Notes: generated from the sequence alone by a model not told the origin. Shown: positions 52,160 to 61,419, counted from the stretch's first letter. The stretch: 64,000 bases of DNA from Bradyrhizobium cosmicum (GCF_007290395.2 NZ_CP041656.2:6977501-7041500), one strand, 5' to 3'. Translations and numbers: made by a program.

Positions 52160-53890
52160 TTACGACACGCTGACGGCGCGCATGCGGGGATCTTCGGCAA
52201 CATCCGGATTTCTCCGCTCCAGCTCCTCGATCATGCCGCGCGCGATCTCCCGCTCGCCCATGATGACGACATCGGCCCCCAGTCCCTTCAAATGATCGAC
52301 CTCGGCATCCGCATGCGCCCGCGCGATGATGCGGATATCAGGATTGGCAGCGCGCGCCTGCTGCACGATCTGTCCCGCCTCGAACGCTTCGGGGATCGCG
52401 ATCACCAGATGCCGCGCCCGCGCCGGGTTGGTGGCCTCGAGAATTTCCGGCTGCGCCGCATTGCCCATGATGGTCTCGATGCCGTCCTGCTTCAGCTTCG
52501 CCAATATGCTCTCTCCGACCTCAGCAACGAGGAACGGCAGCTGCCGCTGCTTCAACGCGTCGCCGACGAGCGCACCGACGCGGCCATAGCCGATTACGAT
52601 GGTATGATCGGTCAGCTCCGTGGTTCGAATCGCCTCGGTGACCGCGGCCGGGACCGCAGGTTCTTCGCGCCGCGGGTCGAGACGCGGCGCAAGCCAGGTG
52701 GCGGCGGCGAACATCAGCGGGTTGAGCATGATGGAAAGGATCGCTCCCGCCATGATCAGGTCGCGGCCCTCCTTGGGCAAGATCTGCGAGGCGACGCCGA
52801 GCTCCGCCAGGATGAAGGAGAACTCGCCGATCTGCGACAGGCTCGCCGAGATCGTCAGCGCCGTGGCGACAGGGTGGCGGAATATCACCACTATCAAATA
52901 GGCCGCGAGCGATTTGCCCAGCATGATGATCGCGAGCGTCGCGAGCAGCGGCCAGGGCTCGCGGACCACGCTCATCGGATCGAACATCATGCCGACGGAG
53001 ACGAAGAACAGCACGGCGAAGGCATCGCGCAGCGGCAGCGATTCCTGCGCGGCACGCGCGCTGAGCGGCGATTCCCGCAGCATCATGCCGGCGAAGAAGG
53101 CGCCGAGCGCCAGCGAGACGTCGAACAGCTTGGTCGCCCCGAACGCGACGCACAACGCAATCGCGAGCACGGCGAGACGGAACAATTCGCGGGAGCCGGT
53201 ATGGGCGATATAGTGCAGGATCCACGGGATCACCCGGCGTCCCACGACAAGCATCAAGCCGATGAACACGACGATCTTGACGAGGGTCAGCATCACGATT
53301 CCGGCAAGCCCGAAGCCGGCCTGCGCCGCGAGCGGCTCGAACGCGGGTTTTTCCCCGGCGCCGCCCTGAAGGCTCGCGATCGCGGGAAACAGCACCAGCA
53401 CGAGCACCATCGCGAGGTCCTCGACGATCAGCCAGCCGACCGCGATGCGGCCGCGATCGGTCTCCATCAGGCGCCGCTCCTGCAGCGCGCGAAGAAGCAC
53501 GACGGTGCTCGCGACCGAGAGCGCCAGTCCGAACACCAGCCCCGCTGCGATGCCCCAGCCCATCAACCATGCAAGGCAGAGCCCCATCAATGTCGCAGCT
53601 GCGATCTGCACGACGGCGCCGGGCACCGCGATCTTTCGCACCGAAAGCAGGTCCTGCAGTGAGAAATGCAGGCCGACACCGAACATCAGCAGGATGATGC
53701 CGAGCTCGGCGAGCTCGGTGGCAAGCGCCTGATCGGCGACGAAGCCCGGCGTGAACGGACCGACCGCGACGCCAGCCAAGAGGTAGCCGACGAGCGGCGG
53801 TATGCGGAACCGCTGTGCGATAGTTCCGAATACGAAGGCTAGTCCAAGTCCGACGACGATGGTGGCGATGAGAGGTGTTTCATGCGGCAT
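52160..53890 (-). CDS. CPA2-family cation:proton antiporter with TrkA-N domain (YbaL/KefB-like)
   Basis: A 576-residue membrane protein with about twelve hydrophobic segments of the Na+/H+ (K+ efflux) exchanger fold (PPLVGYLLAGVAVGPFTPG, GIILLMFGVGLHFS, ALGAFFAGMMLRESP) followed by a cytosolic nucleotide-binding TrkA-N domain (TIVIGYGRVGALVGDAL). K+/H+ antiport gated by NAD(H) or glutathione is the family role. ATG 53890 is chosen; the longer frame overlaps the IclR gene. Confidence 0.9.
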   Translation of the reverse strand: MPHETPLIATIVVGLGLAFVFGTIAQRFRIPPLVGYLLAGVAVGPFTPGFVADQALATELAELGIILLMFGVGLHFSLQDLLSVRKIAVPGAVVQIAAATLMGLCLAWLMGWGIAAGLVFGLALSVASTVVLLRALQERRLMETDRGRIAVGWLIVEDLAMVLVLVLFPAIASLQGGAGEKPAFEPLAAQAGFGLAGIVMLTLVKIVVFIGLMLVVGRRVIPWILHYIAHTGSRELFRLAVLAIALCVAFGATKLFDVSLALGAFFAGMMLRESPLSARAAQESLPLRDAFAVLFFVSVGMMFDPMSVVREPWPLLATLAIIMLGKSLAAYLIVVIFRHPVATALTISASLSQIGEFSFILAELGVASQILPKEGRDLIMAGAILSIMLNPLMFAAATWLAPRLDPRREEPAVPAAVTEAIRTTELTDHTIVIGYGRVGALVGDALKQRQLPFLVAEVGESILAKLKQDGIETIMGNAAQPEILEATNPARARHLVIAIPEAFEAGQIVQQARAANPDIRIIARAHADAEVDHLKGLGADVVIMGEREIARGMIEELERRNPDVAEDPRMRAVSVS

Positions 53891-53952
53891 TTTTGCCTTG
53901 TGACACAGCGAGCACGCTGGCGCACCGCGACCTGTGCGCGCGGGTCGCAGGC

Positions 53953-54738
53953 TCACAGCAATTGCGAGCGCACGGATTCCGCGCCATCGCGCAGCAGCGG
54001 CAGGAAACGGTCGATCAATTCCTGCGCCGGCACGCGGTCGACATGGGCGCCCATGTTGATGGCGGCGACGATCACATTGTCGTAACGACGCACCGGAACC
54101 GAGATCGAGCGGAAATGCGGCTCGGCCTCGCGATCGACCAGCGAATAGCCCTGCGCGCGATCGGCGAGGATGCGCGCGAGCAACGCCTTGGGCTCGGTCA
54201 CTGTCTGCGGCGTCAGCGCTTCGCGCTTCATCGCTTTCAGGCGCGCGGCGAGATCGGCATCGTCGAGCTGGCCGAGCATGGCGCGGCCGACCGAGGTGCA
54301 GAAGGCGGGCAGCCGATAACCGATTTCGAGACCGCCGGAAAACATCCGCGCCGGACTGCTGCGCGCGACGAACACGACATCGTCACCGTCCAGCACCGCG
54401 AGCGAGGAGATTTCATTCGCCGCGATCGCGACACGATCGAGCAGTGGTTGCAGGACCGTGACGAGCTGGTTGGAGCGCAGATAGGACGCCGCGAGCGTCA
54501 GCACATGCGGCGTCAGCAAGAACAGCTTTCCGTCACCGGAGACGAAGCCGCCACGCTGGAGCGTGAACAGCATGCGCCGCGTGGTGGCGCGCGGCAGATC
54601 GGCGGCGCGGGCGAGATCGCTCAGCGTCATCGGACCCGTCGTCGCTCCGAAGCATTGAAGCAGACGCAGGCCACGATCGAGGCTCTCGACGAAATCCGTC
54701 GCGCGCTCGTCGGTCTCGCTTCGTTTCAGCTTGGGCAT
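53953..54738 (-). CDS. IclR-family transcriptional regulator
   Basis: A 261-residue regulator. The winged helix-turn-helix is MTLSDLARAADLPRATTRRMLFTLQRGGFV. The effector domain has GLEIGYRLPAFCTSVGRAML and GYSLVDREAEPHFRSISVPV, typical of PobR/PcaR-like IclR proteins that sense aromatic acids. It is divergent from a Rieske oxygenase gene, with a triple TTCGCC site between them, so the oxygenase is the probable target. Confidence 0.88.
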   Translation of the reverse strand: MPKLKRSETDERATDFVESLDRGLRLLQCFGATTGPMTLSDLARAADLPRATTRRMLFTLQRGGFVSGDGKLFLLTPHVLTLAASYLRSNQLVTVLQPLLDRVAIAANEISSLAVLDGDDVVFVARSSPARMFSGGLEIGYRLPAFCTSVGRAMLGQLDDADLAARLKAMKREALTPQTVTEPKALLARILADRAQGYSLVDREAEPHFRSISVPVRRYDNVIVAAINMGAHVDRVPAQELIDRFLPLLRDGAESVRSQLL

Positions 54739-54795
54739 GGTCCTCGGGACAGTCCTGCAAAATAATGCTTGCCGCTAATCCAAGGCATGTCATAA

Positions 54796-54828
54796 TTCGC
54801 CCATTCGTTCAATAGGCGAACATTCGCC
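54796..54828. promoter_or_regulatory. candidate IclR operator
   Basis: TTCGCC (54796-54801), GGCGAA (54815-54820) and TTCGCC (54823-54828) alternate in orientation, with GTTC/GAAC flanks at 54807-54810 and 54818-54821. The site lies between the divergent IclR and Rieske genes. Confidence 0.55.
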
Positions 54829-54851
54829 ACTCCACAGAGGATGCACTCGCC

Positions 54852-56210
54852 ATGATGAGCCAGGAGCAGAACGACCTGATCACCCGCACCGGGCCGAAGG
54901 ATCCCTGCGGCAAGCTGATGCGCAGCTATTGGCAACCGGCGGCGCTGGTTGACGAGCTGGAGGGCGAGCGGCCGATCCGCCCCGTCAAATTGCTCGGCGA
55001 GAACCTGGTGCTGTTCCGCGACGAGACCGGGCGCTACGGCCTGATCGACCGCCTCTGCGCCCATCGCGGCGCCGACCTCGCCTTCGGACGGCTCGAGCAT
55101 GGCGGATTGCGCTGCGCCTTCCACGGATGGCTGTTCGACGCGACCGGCCAGTGCGTCGAGACCCCGGCCGAGCCGAAAGATTCGAAGCTCTGCCAGAACA
55201 TCCGCCAGCGCTCATACCCGGTGGTGGAGAAGAGCGGCATCCTCTGGGCGTATCTTGGCGAGGGCGAACCGCCGGCATTCCCGGAGATCGACTGCTTCGT
55301 CGCGCCCGGCACACACACCTTTGCGTTCAAGGGCCACATGGCCTGCAACTGGTTGCAGGCGCTGGAAGTCGGCATCGACCCCGCGCACGCGTCCTATCTG
55401 CATCGCTTCTTCGAGGACGAGGACACGTCCACGGCCTATGGCAAACAGTTCCGCGGCGCCTCCGCCGGCAGCGACCTGCCGATGACCAAGATCCTGCGCG
55501 AATACGACCGCCCGATCATCAATGTCGAGCACACCGAATATGGCCTCAGGCTGATCGCGCTGCGCGAGATCGACGAAGAACGCACCCATGTGCGCGTCAC
55601 CAACCAGCTGTTCCCGCACGCTTTCGTCATCCCCATGAGCACGGAGATGACGATCACGCAGTGGCACGTGCCGGTCGACGACGAGAACTGCTACTGGTAC
55701 GCCATCTTCACCAGCTATGCAGCGCCGGTCGACAAGAAGAAGATGCGTGAGCAGCGGCTCGAGCTCTACGAGCTGCCCGACTACAAATCGCGCAAGAACA
55801 GCGGCAACAATTACGGCTTCGATCCGCACGAGCAGCAGACCGCGACCTATACCGGCATGGGCAACGACATCAACGTCCACGACCAGTGGGCGGTGGAATC
55901 GATGGGCGCGATCCAGGATCGCACCAAGGAGCATCTTGGCTCGAGCGACAAGGCGATCGTGCAATATCGCCGCCTGCTGCGGCAGGAGATCGAGAAGGTC
56001 GGCGGCGGCGAGAGGCCGATCCTGTTTCTCGACGAGGCCAATGCACGCAGCATCCAGGGGCCGGCAACCATGGACGGTATCGGGCCGACCCGGGGCTGGG
56101 AGACCTACTGGATGGAAGTCGACGTCAAGCGCCGCCGCGGCGCGCCTTGGACGGCACCCGTGCCGAAGGAGATCGCGGATAATATACATCGGCTGACGGC
56201 GGCGGAGTAA
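54852..56210 (+). CDS. Rieske non-haem iron aromatic oxygenase, alpha subunit
   Basis: A 452-residue ring-hydroxylating oxygenase of the phthalate-dioxygenase type. The Rieske [2Fe-2S] ligands are Cys69/His71 in LCAHRGADL and Cys88/His91 in CAFHGW. The mononuclear iron site is in EVGIDPAHASYLHRFF (Asp176, His179, His184). No beta subunit or reductase gene is adjacent. The substrate is probably an aromatic acid or amine by context (IclR regulator, glutamine-synthetase-like ligase). ATG 54852 or the next codon is the start; ribosome site AGAGG. Confidence 0.9.
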   Translation: MMSQEQNDLITRTGPKDPCGKLMRSYWQPAALVDELEGERPIRPVKLLGENLVLFRDETGRYGLIDRLCAHRGADLAFGRLEHGGLRCAFHGWLFDATGQCVETPAEPKDSKLCQNIRQRSYPVVEKSGILWAYLGEGEPPAFPEIDCFVAPGTHTFAFKGHMACNWLQALEVGIDPAHASYLHRFFEDEDTSTAYGKQFRGASAGSDLPMTKILREYDRPIINVEHTEYGLRLIALREIDEERTHVRVTNQLFPHAFVIPMSTEMTITQWHVPVDDENCYWYAIFTSYAAPVDKKKMREQRLELYELPDYKSRKNSGNNYGFDPHEQQTATYTGMGNDINVHDQWAVESMGAIQDRTKEHLGSSDKAIVQYRRLLRQEIEKVGGGERPILFLDEANARSIQGPATMDGIGPTRGWETYWMEVDVKRRRGAPWTAPVPKEIADNIHRLTAAE

Positions 56211-56227
56211 GAGTGACGGCCCATCCT

Positions 56228-56308
56228 CGTCATTGCGAGCGAAGCGAAGCAATCCAGTCTTTCACCGCGGATGCATTTCTGGATTGCTTCGCTACGCTCG
56301 CAATGACG
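56228..56308. repeat. REP-type inverted repeat (CGTCATTGCGAGCG)
   Basis: CGTCATTGCGAGCGAAGCG...CAATCCAG pairs with CTGGATTGCTTCGCTACGCTCGCAATGACG. Arms are about 30 bp with few mismatches. It lies between two same-direction genes. Confidence 0.88.
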
Positions 56309-56365
56309 GAGAATGTGGCAGGCGTCGTGCACACATCGAGCATCGGTGACTGAGGAGCAACCATA

Positions 56366-57802
56366 GTGACTTTCGTCGCGCGTCACGCGCTGTGGTCGGA
56401 TGAGCAGAAGGACGCCGCAGCGCGCATGCGGCGCATCGTCGAGGAGAGGAATCTCGAGGTCATCCGCCTCGCCTTCCCCGACCAGCACGGCATTCTGCGC
56501 GGCAAGACCATCATCGCCGCCGAAGCGATTGCCTCGCTGGAGAGTGGCTGCTCCATCACGACCACCATGCTCGCCAAGGACACCTCGCACCGCACGGTAT
56601 TCCCGGTGTTTACCGCCGGCGGCGGCTTCGGCATGAAGGAGATGGAGGGCGCCGCCGACGTGCTGATGGTCGCCGACCCCACCACCTTTCGCGTGCTTCC
56701 GTGGGCCCCCACGACGGGCTGGGTGCTGTGCGACCTGCATTTCCAGGACGGCCGTCCCGTGCCGTTCGCGACGCGCGGGCTCTATCGCAAGGTACTCGAC
56801 GAGCTCGGCCGTCGCGGCCACGACTTCGTCGCGGGGCTCGAGGTCGAATTCCACATCTTCAAGCTCGACGATCCGCATATGCGGCCCGAGGACGCCGGCC
56901 AGCCCGGCACACCGCCCTCGGTGAGTCTGCTCAGCCACGGCTATCAATATCTCACCGAGCAGCGCTTCGATCAGATGGAGCCGGTGCTGGAGATCCTGCG
57001 TCGCGACATCGTCGCACTCGGGCTGCCCTTGCGCTCGGTCGAGGTCGAGTTCGGGCCGAGCCAGTGCGAGTTCACTTTCGCGCCGAAGAAGGGCCTGGAG
57101 CCCGCCGACAACATGGTGCTGTTCCGCAGCGCCGTGAAGCAGATCGCGCGCCGCCACGGCTATCACGCCACCTTCATGTGCCGGCCGAAACTGCCGAATT
57201 TGTTCGCGAGCGGCTGGCACCTGCATCAGTCGATCGTCTCCCGCGCGACTGGCGAAAACCAGTTCATGACCAAGGACGGCGACGGGCCGCTCAGCGCGTT
57301 CGGCCGCGGTTACCTGGCCGGCCTGCTCGACCACGCCCGCGCATCCACATTGTTCACCACGCCGACCATCAACGGCTACAAGCGCTACCGCTCCTATTCG
57401 CTGGCGCCGGATCGCGCGATCTGGGGCCGCGACAATCGCGGCGTGATGATCCGCGTGCTCGGCGGCGCCAATGATGCCGCCACGCGTCTGGAGAACCGCA
57501 TCGGCGAGCCCGCCGCCAATCCCTACCTCTACATGGCCTCACAGATTCTCTCGGGCCTCGACGGCGTCGACCGCAAGCTCGATCCGGGCCCGTCGGCCGA
57601 CACGCCCTACGAGACCAAGGCGCCACTGCTGCCGAAGTCCCTGCGCGATGCGGTCTCCGCGCTGAAGGACGACCCGTTCTTCCGCGACAAGCTGGGGGCG
57701 GAGTTCGTCGACTACTACACCCACATCAAGAATGCGGAGATCGACCGCTTCCTGGCCGAGGTGACCGATTGGGAGCACCGCGAGTATTTCGAGGTGTTTT
57801 GA
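56366..57802 (+). CDS. glutamine-synthetase-family ligase (gamma-glutamylamide synthetase-like)
   Basis: A 478-residue member of the glutamine-synthetase superfamily. The Glu triad motif appears as AGLEVEFHIF, a second is SVEVEFGPSQCEFTF, the ATP/Glu segment is FASGWHLHQS and later NGYKRYRSYSLAP with LENRIGEPAANPYLYM. It lacks the adenylylation Tyr region of housekeeping GlnA and resembles PuuA/gamma-glutamylanilide synthetase forms that glutamylate amines. It starts with GTG after GAGGAG. It lies directly after the Rieske oxygenase. Confidence 0.85.
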   Translation: MTFVARHALWSDEQKDAAARMRRIVEERNLEVIRLAFPDQHGILRGKTIIAAEAIASLESGCSITTTMLAKDTSHRTVFPVFTAGGGFGMKEMEGAADVLMVADPTTFRVLPWAPTTGWVLCDLHFQDGRPVPFATRGLYRKVLDELGRRGHDFVAGLEVEFHIFKLDDPHMRPEDAGQPGTPPSVSLLSHGYQYLTEQRFDQMEPVLEILRRDIVALGLPLRSVEVEFGPSQCEFTFAPKKGLEPADNMVLFRSAVKQIARRHGYHATFMCRPKLPNLFASGWHLHQSIVSRATGENQFMTKDGDGPLSAFGRGYLAGLLDHARASTLFTTPTINGYKRYRSYSLAPDRAIWGRDNRGVMIRVLGGANDAATRLENRIGEPAANPYLYMASQILSGLDGVDRKLDPGPSADTPYETKAPLLPKSLRDAVSALKDDPFFRDKLGAEFVDYYTHIKNAEIDRFLAEVTDWEHREYFEVF

Positions 57803-57819
57803 GGGCCCCCTCCATCCGC

Positions 57820-57905
57820 CGTCATTGCGAGGAGCGAATCGACGAAGCAATCCAGAATCCCTCCGCGGAAAGACTCTGGGTTGCTTCGCTACGCTCGCAA
57901 TGACG
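57820..57905. repeat. REP-type inverted repeat (CGTCATTGCGAGGAGCG)
   Basis: CGTCATTGCGAGGAGCGAA and TTGCTTCGCTACGCTCGCAA TGACG form imperfect arms. It is a second member of the family at 56228, placed between convergent genes. Confidence 0.85.
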
Positions 57906-57921
57906 GGGATAGAGCGAGGGC

Positions 57922-58650
57922 TCAAATCCCCAAATACTTATGCTGCAGATCCGGCTCGGCCATCAGCTGGTCGGACGTGCCGCTCCACACCGTCTTGCCG
58001 CGCTCGATGATGTAGTGGCGGTCGCAGATGCGGGCGAGGTGGTCGACGTTCTTGTCGACGACCAGGATCGACTGTCCGCGGCTCTTGAGCAGCGACAGGC
58101 AGCTCCAGATTTCCTCGCGGATCAGCGGGGCGAGGCCTTCGGTCGCTTCGTCCAGGATCAGCAGCTTCGGATTGGTCATCAGCGCGCGGCCGATCGCGAG
58201 CATCTGCTGCTCGCCGCCGGAGAGCTGGTTGCCCATGTTGGAGGCGCGCTCGGCGAGCCGCGGGAACATCACGTAGATGGCGGCGAGCGTCCAGGGATTG
58301 GCGCTATCGAAGCGATCGGCGGCGGCCGCAACCAGGTTTTCGCGCACGGTGAGATTCGGGAAAATCTGGCGCCCCTCGGGGACGAGGCCGACGCCGAGCT
58401 TGGCGATACGGTAGGACGGCTGCGTCCGCACCTCCGTGCCGGCAAAACGGATGCTGCCCGCGCGCGCCGGCGTCAGGCCCATGATGGAGCGGATGGTGGT
58501 GGTCTTGCCCATGCCGTTGCGGCCCATCAGCGAGACCATCTCGCCCGATTTGATCGACAGCGACAGGCCGAACAGGACCTGGCTGAGGCCGTAGCAGGTC
58601 TCGATGCCGTCGACGTCGAGCAGCGCGTCAGCCATCATGTCTTCAGCCAT
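57922..58650 (-). CDS. livF: branched-chain amino acid/aromatic acid-type ABC transporter ATPase LivF
   Basis: A 242-residue ATPase with Walker A GRNGMGKTT (43-51), VPEGRQIFPNLTVRENL (LivF-specific), signature LSGGEQQ, Walker B LLILDEATEGLAP. The switch position reads VVDKNVD rather than the usual VEQN. It overlaps the LivG gene by 8 nt. The four-gene order livH-livM-livG-livF is that of high-affinity Liv transporters, which in aromatic clusters often import aromatic acids. Confidence 0.9.
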   Translation of the reverse strand: MAEDMMADALLDVDGIETCYGLSQVLFGLSLSIKSGEMVSLMGRNGMGKTTTIRSIMGLTPARAGSIRFAGTEVRTQPSYRIAKLGVGLVPEGRQIFPNLTVRENLVAAAADRFDSANPWTLAAIYVMFPRLAERASNMGNQLSGGEQQMLAIGRALMTNPKLLILDEATEGLAPLIREEIWSCLSLLKSRGQSILVVDKNVDHLARICDRHYIIERGKTVWSGTSDQLMAEPDLQHKYLGI

Positions 58651-59410
58651 GGTGCGTCACCACATGCTGGTCGCCGAGATAGGCGCGCTTGACCTCGTCG
58701 TTGGCGCGGATCGCGGCCGGATCGCCCGAGGCGATGACGCGGCCATAGACCAGCACCGTGATGCGGTCGGCCAGCGCGAACACCGCGGGCATGTCGTGCT
58801 CGACCAGGACGATCGAGACCTCCTTGCGCAGCTCCTGCAGCAGCTTGACCATGCTCTGGGATTCGGTGACGCCGAGGCCCGCCATCGGCTCGTCGAGCAG
58901 CAGCAATTTCGGCTTGCTCGCGAGCGCGACCGCAAGCTCGATCTGGCGGCGCTCGCCATGGCTGAGCCTGGACACCAGGATATCGGCACGATGCAGCAGC
59001 CCGACGCGGTCGAGCGCGGCATGGGCGGCATCGCGCAGGCCCTTTTCCTTGCGGGCATTGGCGAAGAAACGGAACGAGTGGCCTGCATGCGCCTGGGCCG
59101 CCAGCGCGACATTGTCGGCGGCAGTGAAATCCAGCAGCAGCGAGGTGATCTGGAACGAGCGGGCAAGGCCCAGCGCGCAGCGACGATAGGCCGGCAGATA
59201 GGTGATGTCGCGGCCGCCGAGCGAGACGCTGCCGGAATGCGGTTCGAGATGCCCGGTGAGCTGGCTGATCAGCGTGGTCTTGCCGGCACCGTTCGGGCCG
59301 ATGATCGCATGCAGCTCGCCGGCCGCGACGTCGAGCGACACGTGATCCGTCGCGATGATGCCGCCGAAGCGGCGCACCAGTCTGTCGACCCGGAGCAGAG
59401 GCTCAGCCAC
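58643..59410 (-). CDS. livG: Liv-type ABC transporter ATPase LivG
   Basis: A 255-residue ATPase with Walker A GPNGAGKTT, the LivG block ARSFQITSLLLDFTAADNV, signature LSHGERRQIELAVALA, Walker B LLLLDEPMAGLG and switch His in VEHDM. It pairs with LivF, overlapping it by 8 nt, and overlaps livM by 8 nt at its start. Confidence 0.9.
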   Translation of the reverse strand: MAEPLLRVDRLVRRFGGIIATDHVSLDVAAGELHAIIGPNGAGKTTLISQLTGHLEPHSGSVSLGGRDITYLPAYRRCALGLARSFQITSLLLDFTAADNVALAAQAHAGHSFRFFANARKEKGLRDAAHAALDRVGLLHRADILVSRLSHGERRQIELAVALASKPKLLLLDEPMAGLGVTESQSMVKLLQELRKEVSIVLVEHDMPAVFALADRITVLVYGRVIASGDPAAIRANDEVKRAYLGDQHVVTHHG

Positions 59411-60347
59411 GATTGAACCTCCCGAGCAGGCCCATGATGCCGCCGCGGCCGAACAGCACGATCAGCAGCAGCATCGGCCCCATGATCAGCGCCCAATATT
59501 CGGTGAGCTGCGACAGGAACTCCTCCAGCAGCAGATACACCACGGCGCCCATGACGGGACCGAACAGCGTGCCCATGCCGCCGAGGATCACCATCACCAT
59601 GAGATCGCCGGACCGGGTCCAGTACATCACGGCCGGGCTGATGAAATCGGTATTGTTGGCGAGCAGCGCGCCGGCGAGGCCACACATCATGCCGGAGATG
59701 ACGAAGCAGACGAGCTGGTAGCGCTTCGCCGGGAAGCCGATCGCCTGCATGCGCTGCTCATTGGAGCGCAGTCCCTGCACGACCAGGCCGAAGCGCGAAT
59801 TGGCGATGCGCCAGATCAGGAAGATGACACCGAGGAGGCAGGCGAGGCAGAGATAGTAGAACTGAGTGCGATTGCCGAGATTGATCAGCCCGGAGAAGTC
59901 GCTGCGCTTGTAGACGGTGAGGCCGTCGTCGCCGCCGTAGCGCGCCAGGCCGGAGGCGACGTAATAGGCCATCTGCGCGAAGGCGAGCGTGATCATGATG
60001 AAATAGACGCCGCGGGTGCGCAAGCTCAGCGCGCCGATCACCAGGGCATAGAGCGCGGAGGCAGCCAGCGCGACTGGAAACTGGATGAAGCCGGAGCCGA
60101 CGCCTTCCTGCGCGAGCATGCCGACGGCATAGCCGCCGATGCCGAGATAGGCGGCATGGCCGAAGCTCATCATGCCGCCATAGCCCATGATGAGGTTGAG
60201 GCTCGCGGCCGCCAGCGCCAGGATGACGATGCGGGTGAACAGCGTCAGGATGAAGACGTTGCCGGATGCTTGCGAATACAGCGGCAGCAGCATGAGGCCG
60301 GCCAGCATCAGGGCCGTGACGGCCTTGCTCACGGTGATAGTTTTCAT
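59403..60347 (-). CDS. livM: Liv-type ABC transporter permease LivM
   Basis: A 314-residue inner-membrane permease with about eight hydrophobic segments. NLIMGYGGMMSFGHAAYLGIGGY and RSNEQRMQAIGFPAKRYQLVCFVISG (EAA-like) are LivM hallmarks. A substrate-path motif follows as GGMGTLFGPVMGAVV. It overlaps both neighbours by a few bases, showing one translationally coupled operon. Confidence 0.9.
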   Translation of the reverse strand: MKTITVSKAVTALMLAGLMLLPLYSQASGNVFILTLFTRIVILALAAASLNLIMGYGGMMSFGHAAYLGIGGYAVGMLAQEGVGSGFIQFPVALAASALYALVIGALSLRTRGVYFIMITLAFAQMAYYVASGLARYGGDDGLTVYKRSDFSGLINLGNRTQFYYLCLACLLGVIFLIWRIANSRFGLVVQGLRSNEQRMQAIGFPAKRYQLVCFVISGMMCGLAGALLANNTDFISPAVMYWTRSGDLMVMVILGGMGTLFGPVMGAVVYLLLEEFLSQLTEYWALIMGPMLLLIVLFGRGGIMGLLGRFNRG

Positions 60348-61261
60348 CGACGATTGGCCGGAAACAGCCCCTCCGGCCGCACCACCAGCACGATCGCCAT
60401 CAACAGGTAGATCAACATGGAGGACAGCGCGGGCGCGGCGGTGGAAGCAGCGGCGCCGCTCAGCACCTGCCGCAGCAGATTGGGCAGGAAGGCACGGCCG
60501 AGCGTGTCGATCATGCCGACGAAGATCGCGGCAAGGAACGCGCCGCGGATCGAGCCGATGCCGCCGATCACGATGATGACGAAGGCGAGGATCAGGATGT
60601 TCTCGCCCATCCCGATCTGTACGGTGAGGATCGGCGCCTGCATCAGGCCGGCAAGGCCGGCGAGCGCGGCTCCAAGGCCGAACACCAGCGTGTAGAGCAG
60701 CTTGATGTTGATGCCGAGCGCGCCGATCATCTCGCGGTTGGAGGCGCCGGCGCGGATCAGCATGCCGATGCGGGTGCGCATCACGCCGAGATAGAGCAGC
60801 AGCGCGACCAGCAGCGCCACCACGATGATGGCGAGGCGATAGGCCGGATAGTGAATGCCGGGCAGGATCGGCACCGGCACGGTCAGCCAGGCGGGCAGCG
60901 GCAGCGCGAGGCCGGCCGGGCCCCAGATCAGGCGCACCGCTTCATTGAAGAACAGGATCAGGCCGAAGGTCGCGAGCACGTGGTCGAGATGGTCGCGACC
61001 ATAGAGATGCCGCAGCGCGCTCATCTCCAGCACGATGCCGAGCAGAAGCGTGGCGCCGAGCGCCAGCAGCGCACCGAGCAGGAAGCTTCCGGTCGAGGCC
61101 GCGAAGGTCGCCGCGAAATAGGCGCCCATCATGTAGAGCGAGCCGTGCGCGAGGTTGACGAGATCCATGATCCCGAACACCAGCGTCAGGCCCGCGGCGA
61201 GCAGGAACAGCAGCAGGCCAAACTGCAATCCGTTCAGGAACTGTTCGACGACAAGCAGCAT
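60344..61261 (-). CDS. livH: Liv-type ABC transporter permease LivH
   Basis: A 305-residue permease with about eight hydrophobic segments. The N-terminal GLQFGLLLFLLAAGLTLVFG and DLVNLAHGSLYMMGAYF, and the EAA loop RAGASNREMIGALGINIK, match LivH. It is the first gene of the operon. No periplasmic binding-protein gene (livK) is beside it, so that subunit must be encoded elsewhere. Confidence 0.9.
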   Translation of the reverse strand: MLLVVEQFLNGLQFGLLLFLLAAGLTLVFGIMDLVNLAHGSLYMMGAYFAATFAASTGSFLLGALLALGATLLLGIVLEMSALRHLYGRDHLDHVLATFGLILFFNEAVRLIWGPAGLALPLPAWLTVPVPILPGIHYPAYRLAIIVVALLVALLLYLGVMRTRIGMLIRAGASNREMIGALGINIKLLYTLVFGLGAALAGLAGLMQAPILTVQIGMGENILILAFVIIVIGGIGSIRGAFLAAIFVGMIDTLGRAFLPNLLRQVLSGAAASTAAPALSSMLIYLLMAIVLVVRPEGLFPANRR

Positions 61262-61403
61262 CAGAACTCTTTCAGGCGCACGCGGTGTCGCGCCGATGTT
61301 CGAACACGGTCGCCATCAGTGAAAGAGCTCCCCCTGCCTCTGCAAGGCGGAAAAATGGGTAATGGCAGTATCGTTCCGAGGCAAGAGCGATTCCGCGCCA
61401 GAC

Positions 61404-61419
61404 ATGCACTTTGTTGCAT
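61404..61419. promoter_or_regulatory. TGCA-core inverted repeat upstream of livH (possible BoxR site)
   Basis: ATGCACTTTGTTGCAT has ATGCA arms and closely resembles ATGCACTTTGCTTCAT (47429-47444) in the boxC upstream region. It lies about 140 nt upstream of livH. BoxR control of the transporter is inference. Confidence 0.5.
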
